From JACCSI01 sp963815285 (GTDB lineage: Bacteria > Acidobacteriota > Vicinamibacteria > Vicinamibacterales > UBA2999), in the NCBI GenBank assembly GCA_963815285.1, contig CAWFGB010000013.1, positions 1-64,000 of the forward strand: a stretch of DNA of 64,000 bases, written 5' to 3'. The translations under genes were made by a program, and so were the position numbers. The stretch's first letter is position 1; each line of letters begins with the position of its first letter. A model generated the notes under the pieces. The model made no database searches. It worked only from the letters and a program-made list of their open reading frames with translations, and had not been told where the DNA came from. Positions 14,641-22,947 of this stretch are shown one piece after another.

Positions 14641-17040
14641 CTACTCCCCGCGCAGGGCCTCAGCAGGTGCCACCCGGCTCGCCCGTCGCGCCGGAATCCC
14701 ACAGGCGACGATGACCACCGCGAGCACCACTCCCGACACGGCCACTAGCGTCACCGGATCATGCGGCTGCACTTCATAGAGCAGTCCCTGCATTACTCGG
14801 CCGGCCGCGGCAGCGATGCTCAGCCCCAACAGCATTCCAATCACAGCGGGACGCAACCCCTGCCAAAGCATTAGCCCCACTACCTGACGGGTTTTCGCCC
14901 CCAGCGCCATCCGAACTCCGATCTCGCGCGTGCGCTGGGTAACGACGTAGGCGACGACTCCGTAGACCCCGACCGCGGCGAGGACCACCGCCAGCCCTGC
15001 GAACAAGCTCAGGAGCAGCAGATAGAACCGCGGCCGCGCCAGTTGCTCGTCCACGAGTGCCGCCATCGCCCCTGGAGAAATCAGCGGGAGCCGCGCATCG
15101 ACCCTGCGCACTACCTCACGCACCGCGGCAAGCACCTGCGGCGTTTCCACCGAACTCTTCAGAACATATGTGATCGAACGCAGGTTCGTCTGCGCGTGCG
15201 GGACGTACATTTCCGGATCGGTCTGCCGTGCCACCGCCTGGGATCGCACGTTCGCTACCACCCCGACAACCGTTGAAGGCTGTTGGTCGCTGATCTGAAT
15301 CGGCCGGCCCACCGGGTCTTCGCCAGGCCAGAACACATCTGCCATACGCCGGCTGATGACCACCGCGCGCGGTGCTCCTTCGCGGTCGGCCGGCTCGAAG
15401 ACGCGCCCGGCGAGCAACGGGATGCGCAGCGTCTGAAAATACTCCGCGTCGACGACCCGATAGAGGGCGACGGGTCCACGCCCTGGCGGCGGTGGCGGCT
15501 GATCCGGGCGCGTGAAACTCAAGACGTTCTCGCTCGGGCCAAGCGGCAGCCCTGAGATGCGGGCGACTGCACTCACGCCGGGCAGCGCGCGGAGCTGTTC
15601 ATCTATCTGGTCATGAGTGGCCACTACCTGTGCCGCCGGATACCTCGCCGGCGGCAGCGACAGCAGGAACACGGTGACATTCTCCGGGTCGAATCCAAGC
15701 TCGGTGTCCTGCAGCGCCGTGAGACTACGGAGCAGCAAACCCGCGCCGAGCAGGAGCACGAGCGAGAGACTCACTTCGGCCACGAGCAGCGCAGAACGCG
15801 TCCAGCGCGACCGTGCCGCGCCGACGGCGCCTCGCTGCCCCAGTGACTGGACGAGCGGCACACGCGACAACTGCAGCGCCGGTCCCAGACCAAACAGCAG
15901 GGCTGTGACGACGACGATCGACAGCGCAAACGCAAACGTCGCGAGGTCGAAGGTCACATCGTCGAGCCGCGGCAGATTGGGCGGTGCGGCGGCCTTGAGC
16001 ACCGTGATCCCCCAGAGACCGAGCACGACGCCGAGCGCGCCACCGCCGACCGCGAGCACCAGGTTTTCGGTCAGCAGATATGACATCAGGCCCCGCCGGC
16101 CGGCGCCGAGCGCCGTGCGCACCGCCACCTCGTTCTGCCGTGACGCGCCGCGGACCAGGACGAGATTAGCCACGTTGGCGCACGCGATCAGCAGCACCAT
16201 CCCGACCGCACCCAGCAGGACGATGAGTGCCAACCGAACGTTGCCGACAGTGCGATCGTGCAGCGATTGCACCATGACGGTGACGTCAGCGTTCGCATCC
16301 GGGTACTCGCGTTCCAGTGCATCGGCAATCGCGGCCATCTCCTGCTGTGCAGCCTCAACGCTGGCATCGTCGGCGAGGCGACCGATGCCGTTCAGGTAGA
16401 CGCACCCGCGCCCGCACTGCTCGTCGTTGTTGCGCACGGGGGTCCACAGCCGCGCCTCATTCGGAAAGTCGAACCCACGTGGCGCGACGCCGACGATGGG
16501 CCAGGGGATCCCGCTGATCTCGACGCTCTGGGCGAGCACATCGGAACGCCCGCCGAGCCGCTCCTGCCAGAACCCGTAGCTGACGACCACCGCTCTTGGC
16601 CCTGCAGGCAGATTCTCGTCCTCAGTGAACTCCCGGCCCATGATGGGCTTTGCGCGGAAGATTTCGAAGAACCCCGGCGTCACCGAGCCGATCGGTACGA
16701 CGTCGGCCTCGCCCGCGTGACTGATGACCGCACGGCCGCTCGAAAACAGCGCCATCTGCGGGATCGTCCGTGACTGGCGTTGCCAGTCCCGAAAGTTGAC
16801 GTGCGAAGTCGACCCGCCAACCGGCTCCTCGGGCGCGCTCCTGGCGGTCTGCCCAAACGCCACCAGACGATCGGAGCCCACGTAAGGCAGCGGCTTGAGC
16901 AGGATGCCGTACACCACGCTGAAGATCGCCGTGGTCGCCCCCACACCGAGTGCCAGCGTGAGGATAGCCACGAGCGAGAACGTCCGCTGGCGTGCGAGAG
17001 ACCGCACCGCTACCTTTAGATCTTGGATGAGCCTGTCCAT
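14641..17040 (-). CDS. ADOP-family ABC transporter permease
   Basis: A 799-residue permease of the acidobacterial duplicated orphan permease type: two MacB periplasmic/FtsX membrane modules in one chain. The N-terminus LIQDLKVAVRSLARQRTFSLVAILTLALGVGATTAIFS gives the first helix. Membrane clusters lie near 275-390 and 680-790, separated by a second periplasmic domain (about 430-660). The chain ends PARRASRVAPAEALRGE, the standard family ending. No ATPase is adjacent, as is usual for this family. Its transported substrate is unknown; MacB-like proteins usually work as mechanotransmission systems rather than pores. A -10 box lies seven bases before ATG 17040. Confidence 0.94.
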   Translation of the reverse strand: MDRLIQDLKVAVRSLARQRTFSLVAILTLALGVGATTAIFSVVYGILLKPLPYVGSDRLVAFGQTARSAPEEPVGGSTSHVNFRDWQRQSRTIPQMALFSSGRAVISHAGEADVVPIGSVTPGFFEIFRAKPIMGREFTEDENLPAGPRAVVVSYGFWQERLGGRSDVLAQSVEISGIPWPIVGVAPRGFDFPNEARLWTPVRNNDEQCGRGCVYLNGIGRLADDASVEAAQQEMAAIADALEREYPDANADVTVMVQSLHDRTVGNVRLALIVLLGAVGMVLLIACANVANLVLVRGASRQNEVAVRTALGAGRRGLMSYLLTENLVLAVGGGALGVVLGLWGITVLKAAAPPNLPRLDDVTFDLATFAFALSIVVVTALLFGLGPALQLSRVPLVQSLGQRGAVGAARSRWTRSALLVAEVSLSLVLLLGAGLLLRSLTALQDTELGFDPENVTVFLLSLPPARYPAAQVVATHDQIDEQLRALPGVSAVARISGLPLGPSENVLSFTRPDQPPPPPGRGPVALYRVVDAEYFQTLRIPLLAGRVFEPADREGAPRAVVISRRMADVFWPGEDPVGRPIQISDQQPSTVVGVVANVRSQAVARQTDPEMYVPHAQTNLRSITYVLKSSVETPQVLAAVREVVRRVDARLPLISPGAMAALVDEQLARPRFYLLLLSLFAGLAVVLAAVGVYGVVAYVVTQRTREIGVRMALGAKTRQVVGLMLWQGLRPAVIGMLLGLSIAAAAGRVMQGLLYEVQPHDPVTLVAVSGVVLAVVIVACGIPARRASRVAPAEALRGE

Positions 17041-17047
17041 GTCGGAG

Positions 17048-17053
17048 AGTCTA
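17048..17053 (-). promoter_or_regulatory. -10 box TAGACT of the ADOP permease gene
   Basis: TAGACT, seven bases, then ATG 17040. No Shine-Dalgarno sequence is present in the gap, so the transcript is probably leaderless. Confidence 0.45.
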
Positions 17054-17191
17054 CGGCAATCTTCGTACCTGCAACGCTACGCGAGCAACTGCGCAATCAC
17101 CGTAAAGAGAAGTGCGATTCACGGGGGTGTCCGCCCCACCAGTTTCCTCGTGGGGATGGGCGCCTGTTCGGATGCGGGATCGATCGTGCCG

Positions 17192-18154
17192 TTACCGGGC
17201 GGGTTCGTTGACGACGATTGCAATCGAGCGCCCGTCGGGTGCGACGGCCATACGCGTCACCGCACCAAGCTTGTGCGCCGCGACATCGTAGACCTCTCGC
17301 CAATCCTTCTCACCACGACGCCACGCGTAGATTGACGTCGCCGCCGACATCAGCAACGCGCCGTCCGGCGTCCAGGCGACGTCACTCTCGTTGTTGCCCT
17401 GGCGCATCTGCACAAGCGGCGTGATCGCGCCGCTGGCTGGATCGAACTGCTTGACCCACACGATCTCGGCCGATTCGCGATGGACGAAGCTGACCGCTCG
17501 AGTCTCGGGGATGCGGTGCAGCGAACGGCCGATGTTCTGCGCGATCACCGTGGCCTTCCCGGTTGACACCTTCGCATGCTGAAGCGTTGACGGCTTGCCG
17601 AGCACGAACAGCGCGAGCTGATCGTCATCGACCCACGCGTGGTAGCCAACCGGCTTTATATCGGTGAGAACCACTCTCGGGTTCGCGCCGTTGCGATCGA
17701 ATCGCCATAGCCGTTGCGTCGAGTCTGCTTCGACGCGAATGACGCTGAAACCTTTGCCGTCGGGCGTCGTCGTGGCCGAATACTCGCCTTCCGGAGTCGA
17801 GGTGAGCTGGCGGATGCGCCGGGTCTTGCGGTCGAACTCGTAGATGTCGGTTTGCTTGCCGTCGAGATTCGCGGTGAACAGTATTGTTGCGCCGTCAGGC
17901 GTATAAAACGGTTGGTTCTCGTACCCACGCTCGCGCGTCATGGCGACCGGCTCGGTCCCGCGGAGCGAGTCAAGCCTGCCGTCGAATGTCAACTCGTAGA
18001 TGTCAGTGCCCGGCGGTGGCGGCAGTGGTGGAGGTGGCGGTGGAGTCGGAATCTGGACTTGAACTGACGCCGACGACAGGTCGACGTAATCAGGCGCGAC
18101 GATGTGAGGGGCCCCGACGATCAGGGCTCCGACGAGCAAAAGCGGCTTCACCAC
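17192..18154 (-). CDS. TolB-like beta-propeller (PD40) exported protein
   Basis: A 320-residue protein. A hydrophobic N-terminus (residues 4-20) acts as a signal peptide, followed by a proline-rich stretch (about 36-48). The rest is a beta-propeller of PD40/TolB type, with repeats such as YTPDGATILFTANLDGKQTDIYEFD, TTPDGKGFSVIRVEADSTQRLWRFD and WTPDGALLMSAATSIYAW. It probably binds a partner in the periplasm. No catalytic motif is visible. GTG 18154 is directly followed by a second GTG; the -10 box TATACT six bases upstream supports this start. It diverges from the phosphatase-family gene at 18211. Confidence 0.88.
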   Translation of the reverse strand: MVKPLLLVGALIVGAPHIVAPDYVDLSSASVQVQIPTPPPPPPLPPPPGTDIYELTFDGRLDSLRGTEPVAMTRERGYENQPFYTPDGATILFTANLDGKQTDIYEFDRKTRRIRQLTSTPEGEYSATTTPDGKGFSVIRVEADSTQRLWRFDRNGANPRVVLTDIKPVGYHAWVDDDQLALFVLGKPSTLQHAKVSTGKATVIAQNIGRSLHRIPETRAVSFVHRESAEIVWVKQFDPASGAITPLVQMRQGNNESDVAWTPDGALLMSAATSIYAWRRGEKDWREVYDVAAHKLGAVTRMAVAPDGRSIAIVVNEPAR

Positions 18155-18160
18155 GCGCCG

Positions 18161-18166
18161 AGTATA
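18161..18166 (-). promoter_or_regulatory. -10 box TATACT of the TolB-like gene
   Basis: TATACT (one base from TATAAT), six bases, then GTG 18154. It is one of the clearest leaderless arrangements in the window. Confidence 0.55.
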
Positions 18167-18210
18167 GCCGCGGACCCGCTTGCGCCATCCCGTAAGCTGG
18201 ATCTATCCGC

Positions 18211-19281
18211 ATGCGCATTCGACACTTCGTGATCTCCCTGGTAGTGGCGAGCGCGCTGGTCACTGCTGGGGTGCTCCCGACCCCACAAGCTGCGTTCGCC
18301 ACCACGCCGGAGACCCCGTGTGAATCGCGTCCCGGCTTCGTCAGCACGGTGCAATTCACCTGGTTTGCCGCTCCCGTCGAGGATGCTCAGGCCCTCGAGC
18401 AGTGGTGTCGCGGCGTCGGGATTCCTGTGGTCAGCGTGGCTCCGGTCGACTCCAATCATCACCCTCCCACTCTCGACGAACTGGTGGTCGTCTCGTGGAA
18501 TGCTCATCTGGCCGACGGTCGGCTCACGGAGCTCGTCGCAGACCTGCGGGCTGGACGCTTGACTGGCGGCGAACCGGTTCAGCACTTTGTCCTCCTTCTG
18601 CAAGAGCTTTATCGCCGCGGTGACGATGTGCCCGCCTTCGTGAAGAACGCTCGTTCGGCGTATGCCATCAAGGCTCGCAACCCGAATGCACCCGACGCGC
18701 GCGACTATGCCGCTGAGCTGGGGCTGTCCGTGACCTACGTGCCGTCGATGCGAAACGGCCATCAGATGTCGGAAGATCGCGGCAACGCCATCATCTCGAC
18801 GGAACGGCTCGAGGATCTGTTCGCCTTTGAGCTGCCCTTTGAACGCCAGCGCCGAGTGGCGGCCGGCGCAGCCATCGCCGTTGACACCGACGGCGGACCT
18901 CAGCGGCTACAGCTGATCGCTGCTCACCTCGAACCGTTGGCGGCGCCGTCGTCGCTGTGGCTGTTCCGCAACCCGCGCAGGCGACAGATTGCGGCGCTGC
19001 TGGATCTGGTTGAACAGCCGCGCTTCAAGCGGGACAGCCTCGGTACGGTGCTCGGCGGCGATTTCAATACCATCCAAGGCGGCGCGCGCGAGGATGCCTA
19101 CCGGCGCGCCCGTGCGTGGTCGCATAGTCTTGATGGAGAAGATCCACGCGCGACGCACATGCTCGGCCGGCTCGATTACGTCTTTGCCCGGCTCGCGCCG
19201 AACTGGCAGGTGGATACGACCCGAGTGACCGAGAAATACGGCTCGGATCACCACCCGGTGCTCGCGCGCTTCTCGCGATAA
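18211..19281 (+). CDS. Exported endonuclease/exonuclease/phosphatase-family protein
   Basis: A 356-residue protein with a signal peptide (residues 1-30, cleavage near AAFA). The mature part has the metal-dependent EEP fold signatures: VVSWNAHLADGR with the motif Asn, FVLLLQELYRR with Glu, IAAHLEP, LGGDFNTIQG with Asp and Asn, and the final SDHHPVLARF with the catalytic Asp-His pair. Family members cut phosphodiester bonds in nucleic acids or phospholipids, or remove phosphates; the substrate here is not predictable. Secretion suggests extracellular DNA or lipid scavenging. It precedes the TPR-membrane protein-alanine racemase operon by 71 bases. Confidence 0.88.
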   Translation: MRIRHFVISLVVASALVTAGVLPTPQAAFATTPETPCESRPGFVSTVQFTWFAAPVEDAQALEQWCRGVGIPVVSVAPVDSNHHPPTLDELVVVSWNAHLADGRLTELVADLRAGRLTGGEPVQHFVLLLQELYRRGDDVPAFVKNARSAYAIKARNPNAPDARDYAAELGLSVTYVPSMRNGHQMSEDRGNAIISTERLEDLFAFELPFERQRRVAAGAAIAVDTDGGPQRLQLIAAHLEPLAAPSSLWLFRNPRRRQIAALLDLVEQPRFKRDSLGTVLGGDFNTIQGGAREDAYRRARAWSHSLDGEDPRATHMLGRLDYVFARLAPNWQVDTTRVTEKYGSDHHPVLARFSR

Positions 19282-19340
19282 AGAGCCCTCACGCGCAACC
19301 CCTTTTCGTAAAGCGTGGTCGTCGGGAAGAAGTCCCGCGC

Positions 19341-19346
19341 TACCAT
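19341..19346 (+). promoter_or_regulatory. -10 box TACCAT of the TPR gene
   Basis: TACCAT, six bases, then ATG 19353. It predicts a leaderless transcript for the racemase operon. Confidence 0.4.
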
Positions 19347-19352
19347 GCAGCC

Positions 19353-19853
19353 ATGCACGAGACGCTGACACGCGGGGCGGGGCTCGCGCTCACAGTGCTG
19401 TATGCCGGCGTGATCGCGTGGCTCTTCTCCGCCCAGCCGCGGACCATCGCCGAAGCCGTTGGCGGTGTGTCGGCGAGTGTCGGCGCCTACTCCATCGACA
19501 AGGAATCGTTCGAAGACGGACTCGTTTTCTTTCGTAACGATCAGTTCGTCGAGGCGCGCGCTGCGTTTGTCCGGGCCGATCCGGCTGTGCGTGATGCGCG
19601 CACCCAGTTCTACATCGCCTACAGCTATTACCGCCAGGGCTGGAACCGCACACATCGAGACGACGCCCTCTATCGCGAGGGTCTGGCCGCGGTAGACCGC
19701 GCGATCGCCCTCGCGCCCGGCCGCCGCCTGCTAGTGGACGACGAGAACCTTTCCATGCGATCCGCGGACGAGCTCAAGGCGGAGCTCGTGGCCGGGCTCA
19801 CGCGCGACCTGTCGGACTTCAATCCCGCGCGGCTGCTGGAGACACGCAAGTGA
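19353..19853 (+). CDS. Membrane-anchored TPR-like protein
   Basis: A 166-residue protein with one N-terminal membrane segment (about residues 7-28, LALTVLYAGVIAWLFSAQP). Residues about 50-130 look like two degenerate tetratricopeptide helices (SFEDGLVFFRNDQFVEARAAFVRADP, then QFYIAYSYYRQGW). TPRs mediate protein contacts. It is the first gene of an operon: its stop overlaps the GTG of the next gene by four bases, and that gene overlaps the racemase likewise. It may recruit or anchor the exported racemase, which is inference from coupling alone. Confidence 0.75.
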   Translation: MHETLTRGAGLALTVLYAGVIAWLFSAQPRTIAEAVGGVSASVGAYSIDKESFEDGLVFFRNDQFVEARAAFVRADPAVRDARTQFYIAYSYYRQGWNRTHRDDALYREGLAAVDRAIALAPGRRLLVDDENLSMRSADELKAELVAGLTRDLSDFNPARLLETRK

Positions 19854-20491
19854 GCGCGCTGCGCGAAGCCATCGTCTTGCCACTGGTGTTTCTGTCGATC
19901 GTCCTGGCCGGATCGCTCCGGCCGGGAGCGCAGATCACCGTTGCGGCGCCGTCGCTGGGGTCGCTTATCGCGGGTATGGTGCTCTTTGCGTTGCTCGTGC
20001 GCAGCGGTGCCCTCGATCCGCATCGTCTGATGCATCCCGCACGCTCGGCAATCGCCAACGTCAATGGTCTGAGCGTGCTGGTGACCGCGTTTGTCGCCTC
20101 CGCCCAGATGATCACAATGCTCGTGCCGGAATCGGGCGTACCGGCGCTCATCGCCTGGATCGTGCTGGCGTCCCTGCTCGTGCAGGCGTTGGCCATCGGT
20201 CCTGATCGATCACGCTTATTGCGGGGCCTTATGGTGACGTTCGGAGCGGCCTTCGCGCTCAAGTTCATCGTCCTCGCGACGCTTTCGTCTCCTGCGGAAG
20301 GCCGTATGGCCCGTGCGATCCAGTTGCTCTTCGAAGGTGTCACACTCGGCGGCGTCAGCCAGCGCACGCCGCACCCTGCCGAGGGGTACTTGGCGTTTGT
20401 GACGATCGTGGCCTATTTGACTGGCGTCGCATTCCTTCCTTCGGCTGCCTGGCAGATGGTGCGAGTGTCACGGAGGGAACTCACAGAATGA
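19850..20491 (+). CDS. Polytopic membrane protein of unknown function
   Basis: A 213-residue protein with about six predicted membrane helices (near 8-25, 35-52, 70-90, 97-115, 125-145, 178-198). No catalytic or transport signature was recognised. GTG 19850 overlaps the TPR gene stop (GTGA), and its own stop overlaps ATG 20488 of the alanine racemase (ATGA), so the three are translated together. A role in D-amino-acid or cell-wall metabolism would follow from the neighbour but is not shown by the sequence. Confidence 0.75.
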   Translation: MSALREAIVLPLVFLSIVLAGSLRPGAQITVAAPSLGSLIAGMVLFALLVRSGALDPHRLMHPARSAIANVNGLSVLVTAFVASAQMITMLVPESGVPALIAWIVLASLLVQALAIGPDRSRLLRGLMVTFGAAFALKFIVLATLSSPAEGRMARAIQLLFEGVTLGGVSQRTPHPAEGYLAFVTIVAYLTGVAFLPSAAWQMVRVSRRELTE

Positions 20492-21660
20492 TCAAGCGTC
20501 GCACGTTTCTGCAGTCCGCCGCCGCGGTGGCGATCATGCCGTGGCTCCAGTCGCTCGGCGACTCGAGCTTCGACCCCTGGCTCGAGATCGATCCACGTCT
20601 TCTGGCCCAGAACGTGACCGAGGTGGCGCGCGCCGCGGGGGGTCGCCCGATCCTTGCAGTCATCAAGAACAACGGCTACGGACTCGGCGTCGTCAACGTA
20701 GCGCGAGTGCTCGCGCCGTTGCCCCAAGTCGCCGGGCTTGCCGTAATCAAGTTGCAGGAAGCGCTCGCCATCCGCGATGCCGGCCTGATGGCCCCGCTGC
20801 TCCTGATGGGACCGTTTGAGGAGCGTGACCTCGAAGAGATGCACAGGCGCAACATCATGCCGATGGTCTACACGCCAATCGGCGACGCCCTCGAGCGCGT
20901 CGCGGCGTCCGCAGGCAAGCCGATGCGCGTCCACGTGTGCGTGGACACCGGGCTGGGGCGTGTCGGCGTTCCCTTCCGTGAGGCGACGGCGCTGATTCGC
21001 GATCTCTCGTCGCGCCGCGGCGTCGTCATCGATGGCACGATGATGACGTTCACCGAAGACGAGGCGTTCGATCAGGAACAACTCCGCCGCTTCAACACCC
21101 TGGCCGCCGAATGGCAGTCGCTTGGGCTGACGACCGGCCGCCGGCACGCGGCCTCGAGTTACACACTCTTCCAGCACGACAATGCTGGCCTCGACATGGT
21201 CCGGCCGGGCATGGCGCTCTTCGGTGTCTACCCCGAACCGAAGTTTCGCTCGCTCAATCGAATGACGCTACGTCCAGCGGCAGCTTTTCGGGCGCGTGTG
21301 GTCCTGGTCAAGAGGCTTGCGGCGGGCGACACCGCCGGCTACAACCGCGCGTATATCGCAAAGGCCGACACGTGGATTGCCACACTGCCGGTCGGTCACG
21401 CAGATGGCTGGCCGCGTGTCGCGGCGAAGGGCGCGAAGGTTCGAATCGGCGAACGCCACTACCCCGTGATCGCCTCGGTGTCAGCGAGCCACACGATCGT
21501 CGAAATCGGAACGGAGGCCGCCGTCAAGATCGGCGACGTGGCGACGTTGTGGGATTGGCAGGAGGGGTCCCGGCCCGAGGACGTCGCCATGGCCTCTGGC
21601 GCCTCGGTCTACGACCTGCTCATGCACCTCGGGGGACATCTGCCCCGCCGCGTCCTATAA
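20488..21660 (+). CDS. Alanine racemase-like PLP enzyme with Tat-type N-terminus
   Basis: A 390-residue fold-type III PLP racemase that interconverts L- and D-alanine or related amino acids. The PLP lysine is K60 in LAVIKNNGYGLG (the usual YGHG is NGYGLG). The second catalytic tyrosine is in GDTAGYNRAY, followed by TLPVGHADGWPR where most family members have GYADGYPR. Residues 3-20, KRRTFLQSAAAVAIMPWL, form a twin-arginine-like signal that ordinary cytoplasmic Alr proteins lack. Tat exports folded cofactor proteins, so a periplasmic, perhaps broad-specificity racemase is plausible. The family is certain; cell location and substrate are inferred. Confidence 0.88.
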   Translation: MIKRRTFLQSAAAVAIMPWLQSLGDSSFDPWLEIDPRLLAQNVTEVARAAGGRPILAVIKNNGYGLGVVNVARVLAPLPQVAGLAVIKLQEALAIRDAGLMAPLLLMGPFEERDLEEMHRRNIMPMVYTPIGDALERVAASAGKPMRVHVCVDTGLGRVGVPFREATALIRDLSSRRGVVIDGTMMTFTEDEAFDQEQLRRFNTLAAEWQSLGLTTGRRHAASSYTLFQHDNAGLDMVRPGMALFGVYPEPKFRSLNRMTLRPAAAFRARVVLVKRLAAGDTAGYNRAYIAKADTWIATLPVGHADGWPRVAAKGAKVRIGERHYPVIASVSASHTIVEIGTEAAVKIGDVATLWDWQEGSRPEDVAMASGASVYDLLMHLGGHLPRRVL

Positions 21661-21661
21661 C

Positions 21662-21692
21662 CACAGATTTCACAGATTACACAGATTACACA
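21662..21692 (+). repeat. CACAGATT tandem intergenic repeat
   Basis: Three copies of ACAGATT start at 21663, 21672 and 21681, a nine-base period, right after the alr stop. A related ATTACGCAGATT family occurs at 43888-44010. Its function is unknown. Confidence 0.6.
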
Positions 21693-21718
21693 CATTTGTT
21701 CATCTCACCACTCCTGCT

Positions 21719-21950
21719 CATCCCAATGAACGACCAGAGGCAGTTCCCGATGAGGGACTGACCCAGGTTCCGACGAAGGATTGACGCAGATCCCGATGAG
21801 GGACCCTACACTGATCTCTGAGTTAGGGATCCGAGGTTGATCCCGGTGAAGGATCGACGCTGATCCCCGATCGAGCGACTCGGCACGGAGCGCGGCCCGA
21901 CGCTGATCCCCGACCAGCGGCCCGACCCGACCGCCGGCCGATGAGGGACA
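21719..21950 (+). repeat. Degenerate ~23-bp tandem repeat upstream of gnd
   Basis: About seven or eight imperfect units share the core TCCCGATGAGGGA followed by GACGCTGA or GACCCAGG. Examples begin near 21741, 21765, 21786, 21833 and 21862. Units are mostly 22-25 bases, with one longer near 21862-21903. The last unit supplies the GAGGGA before the gnd start. Confidence 0.65.
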
Positions 21951-21959
21951 ATGTGGGGC

Positions 21960-22913
21960 ATGCAACTTGGAATGATCGGGCTCGGCCGCATGGGCGCCAA
22001 CATGTCCCGCCGGCTCATGAGCCGAGGACACGAAATTGTCGCCTATGACCATAACCCTGACACCGCGCGCGCGCTGGCTGCGGAAGGATCAACCGCAGCC
22101 GAGTCGCCACACGCGCTCGCCTCGCTGCTGAGGCCGCCTCGGGCGGTGTGGTTGATGGTGCCGGATTCGGTGGTCGATCAGGCCATCGATGATCTGGCTC
22201 CGCACCTGGCAGCCGGAGACATCATCGTCGACGGCGGCAACTCCAACTTCCAGGAGGACCCGCGTCGGGCCGAAGGACTCGCCGCGCGTGGCATCGAATA
22301 CGTTGACGTCGGAACCAGCGGCGGCGTCTGGGGCATCGATCGCGGCTACTGCTTGATGATTGGCGGACGGGCCCCGACGGTCGCCCACCTCGATCCAATC
22401 TTCAGGGCGCTGGCGCCAGGCGTCGAGGCGGCGCCGCGCCGTTCAGGTCACAGCGGCGAGCCCTCGGCCGCCGAACGTGGCTACCTGCACTGTGGTCCGC
22501 ACGGGGCTGGGCACTTCGTCAAGATGGTGCACAACGCAATTGAGTACGGAATGATGGCCGCTTACGCTGAAGGCTTCAACGTGCTCCAGCACGCGCCGAA
22601 CTACTCGATGGACCTGACCAGCATCGCGGAAGTCTGGCGGCGTGGCAGTGTGGTCGGGTCGTGGCTGCTCGACCTCACGGCGGCGGCACTCGACGCGGAC
22701 CCGAAGCTCGATCGGTTTGCCGGACGCGTCGGGGATTCGGGCGAGGGCCGATGGACCGCGCACACCGCCATTGATGCCGCGGTGCCGGTGCCGGTCCTCG
22801 CGGCGGCGCTCTTCGCGCGATTCAGTTCGCGCGGCGAAGACGACTTCGCCAACCGCCTGCTATCCGCGATGCGCGCACAGTTCGGCGGACACCAGGAGGC
22901 CGCTCAGAAATGA
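21960..22913 (+). CDS. gnd: 6-phosphogluconate dehydrogenase, short form
   Basis: Oxidises and decarboxylates 6-phosphogluconate to ribulose 5-phosphate in the cytoplasmic pentose phosphate pathway. From ATG 21960 it has 317 residues, the length of the short GntZ/YqeC-type enzymes rather than the 470-residue form. It has the Rossmann start MQLGMIGLGRMGANM, the substrate motif VDGGNSNFQED, GTSGGVWG, and the catalytic GPHGAGHFVKMVHNAIEYG with Lys and Asn. An ATG at 21951 would add three residues, but homologues usually start at MQLG. It converges with zwf, the first enzyme of the same pathway, only 34 bases away. Confidence 0.92.
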   Translation: MQLGMIGLGRMGANMSRRLMSRGHEIVAYDHNPDTARALAAEGSTAAESPHALASLLRPPRAVWLMVPDSVVDQAIDDLAPHLAAGDIIVDGGNSNFQEDPRRAEGLAARGIEYVDVGTSGGVWGIDRGYCLMIGGRAPTVAHLDPIFRALAPGVEAAPRRSGHSGEPSAAERGYLHCGPHGAGHFVKMVHNAIEYGMMAAYAEGFNVLQHAPNYSMDLTSIAEVWRRGSVVGSWLLDLTAAALDADPKLDRFAGRVGDSGEGRWTAHTAIDAAVPVPVLAAALFARFSSRGEDDFANRLLSAMRAQFGGHQEAAQK

Positions 22914-22947
22914 CCGCGGCCCGCTGTCGGCTCTGAGCGTTGACAGA

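Noticed and set aside
22914..22947. Possible terminator between gnd and zwf
   Set aside because: No inverted repeat with a T-run could be found in the 34 bases.
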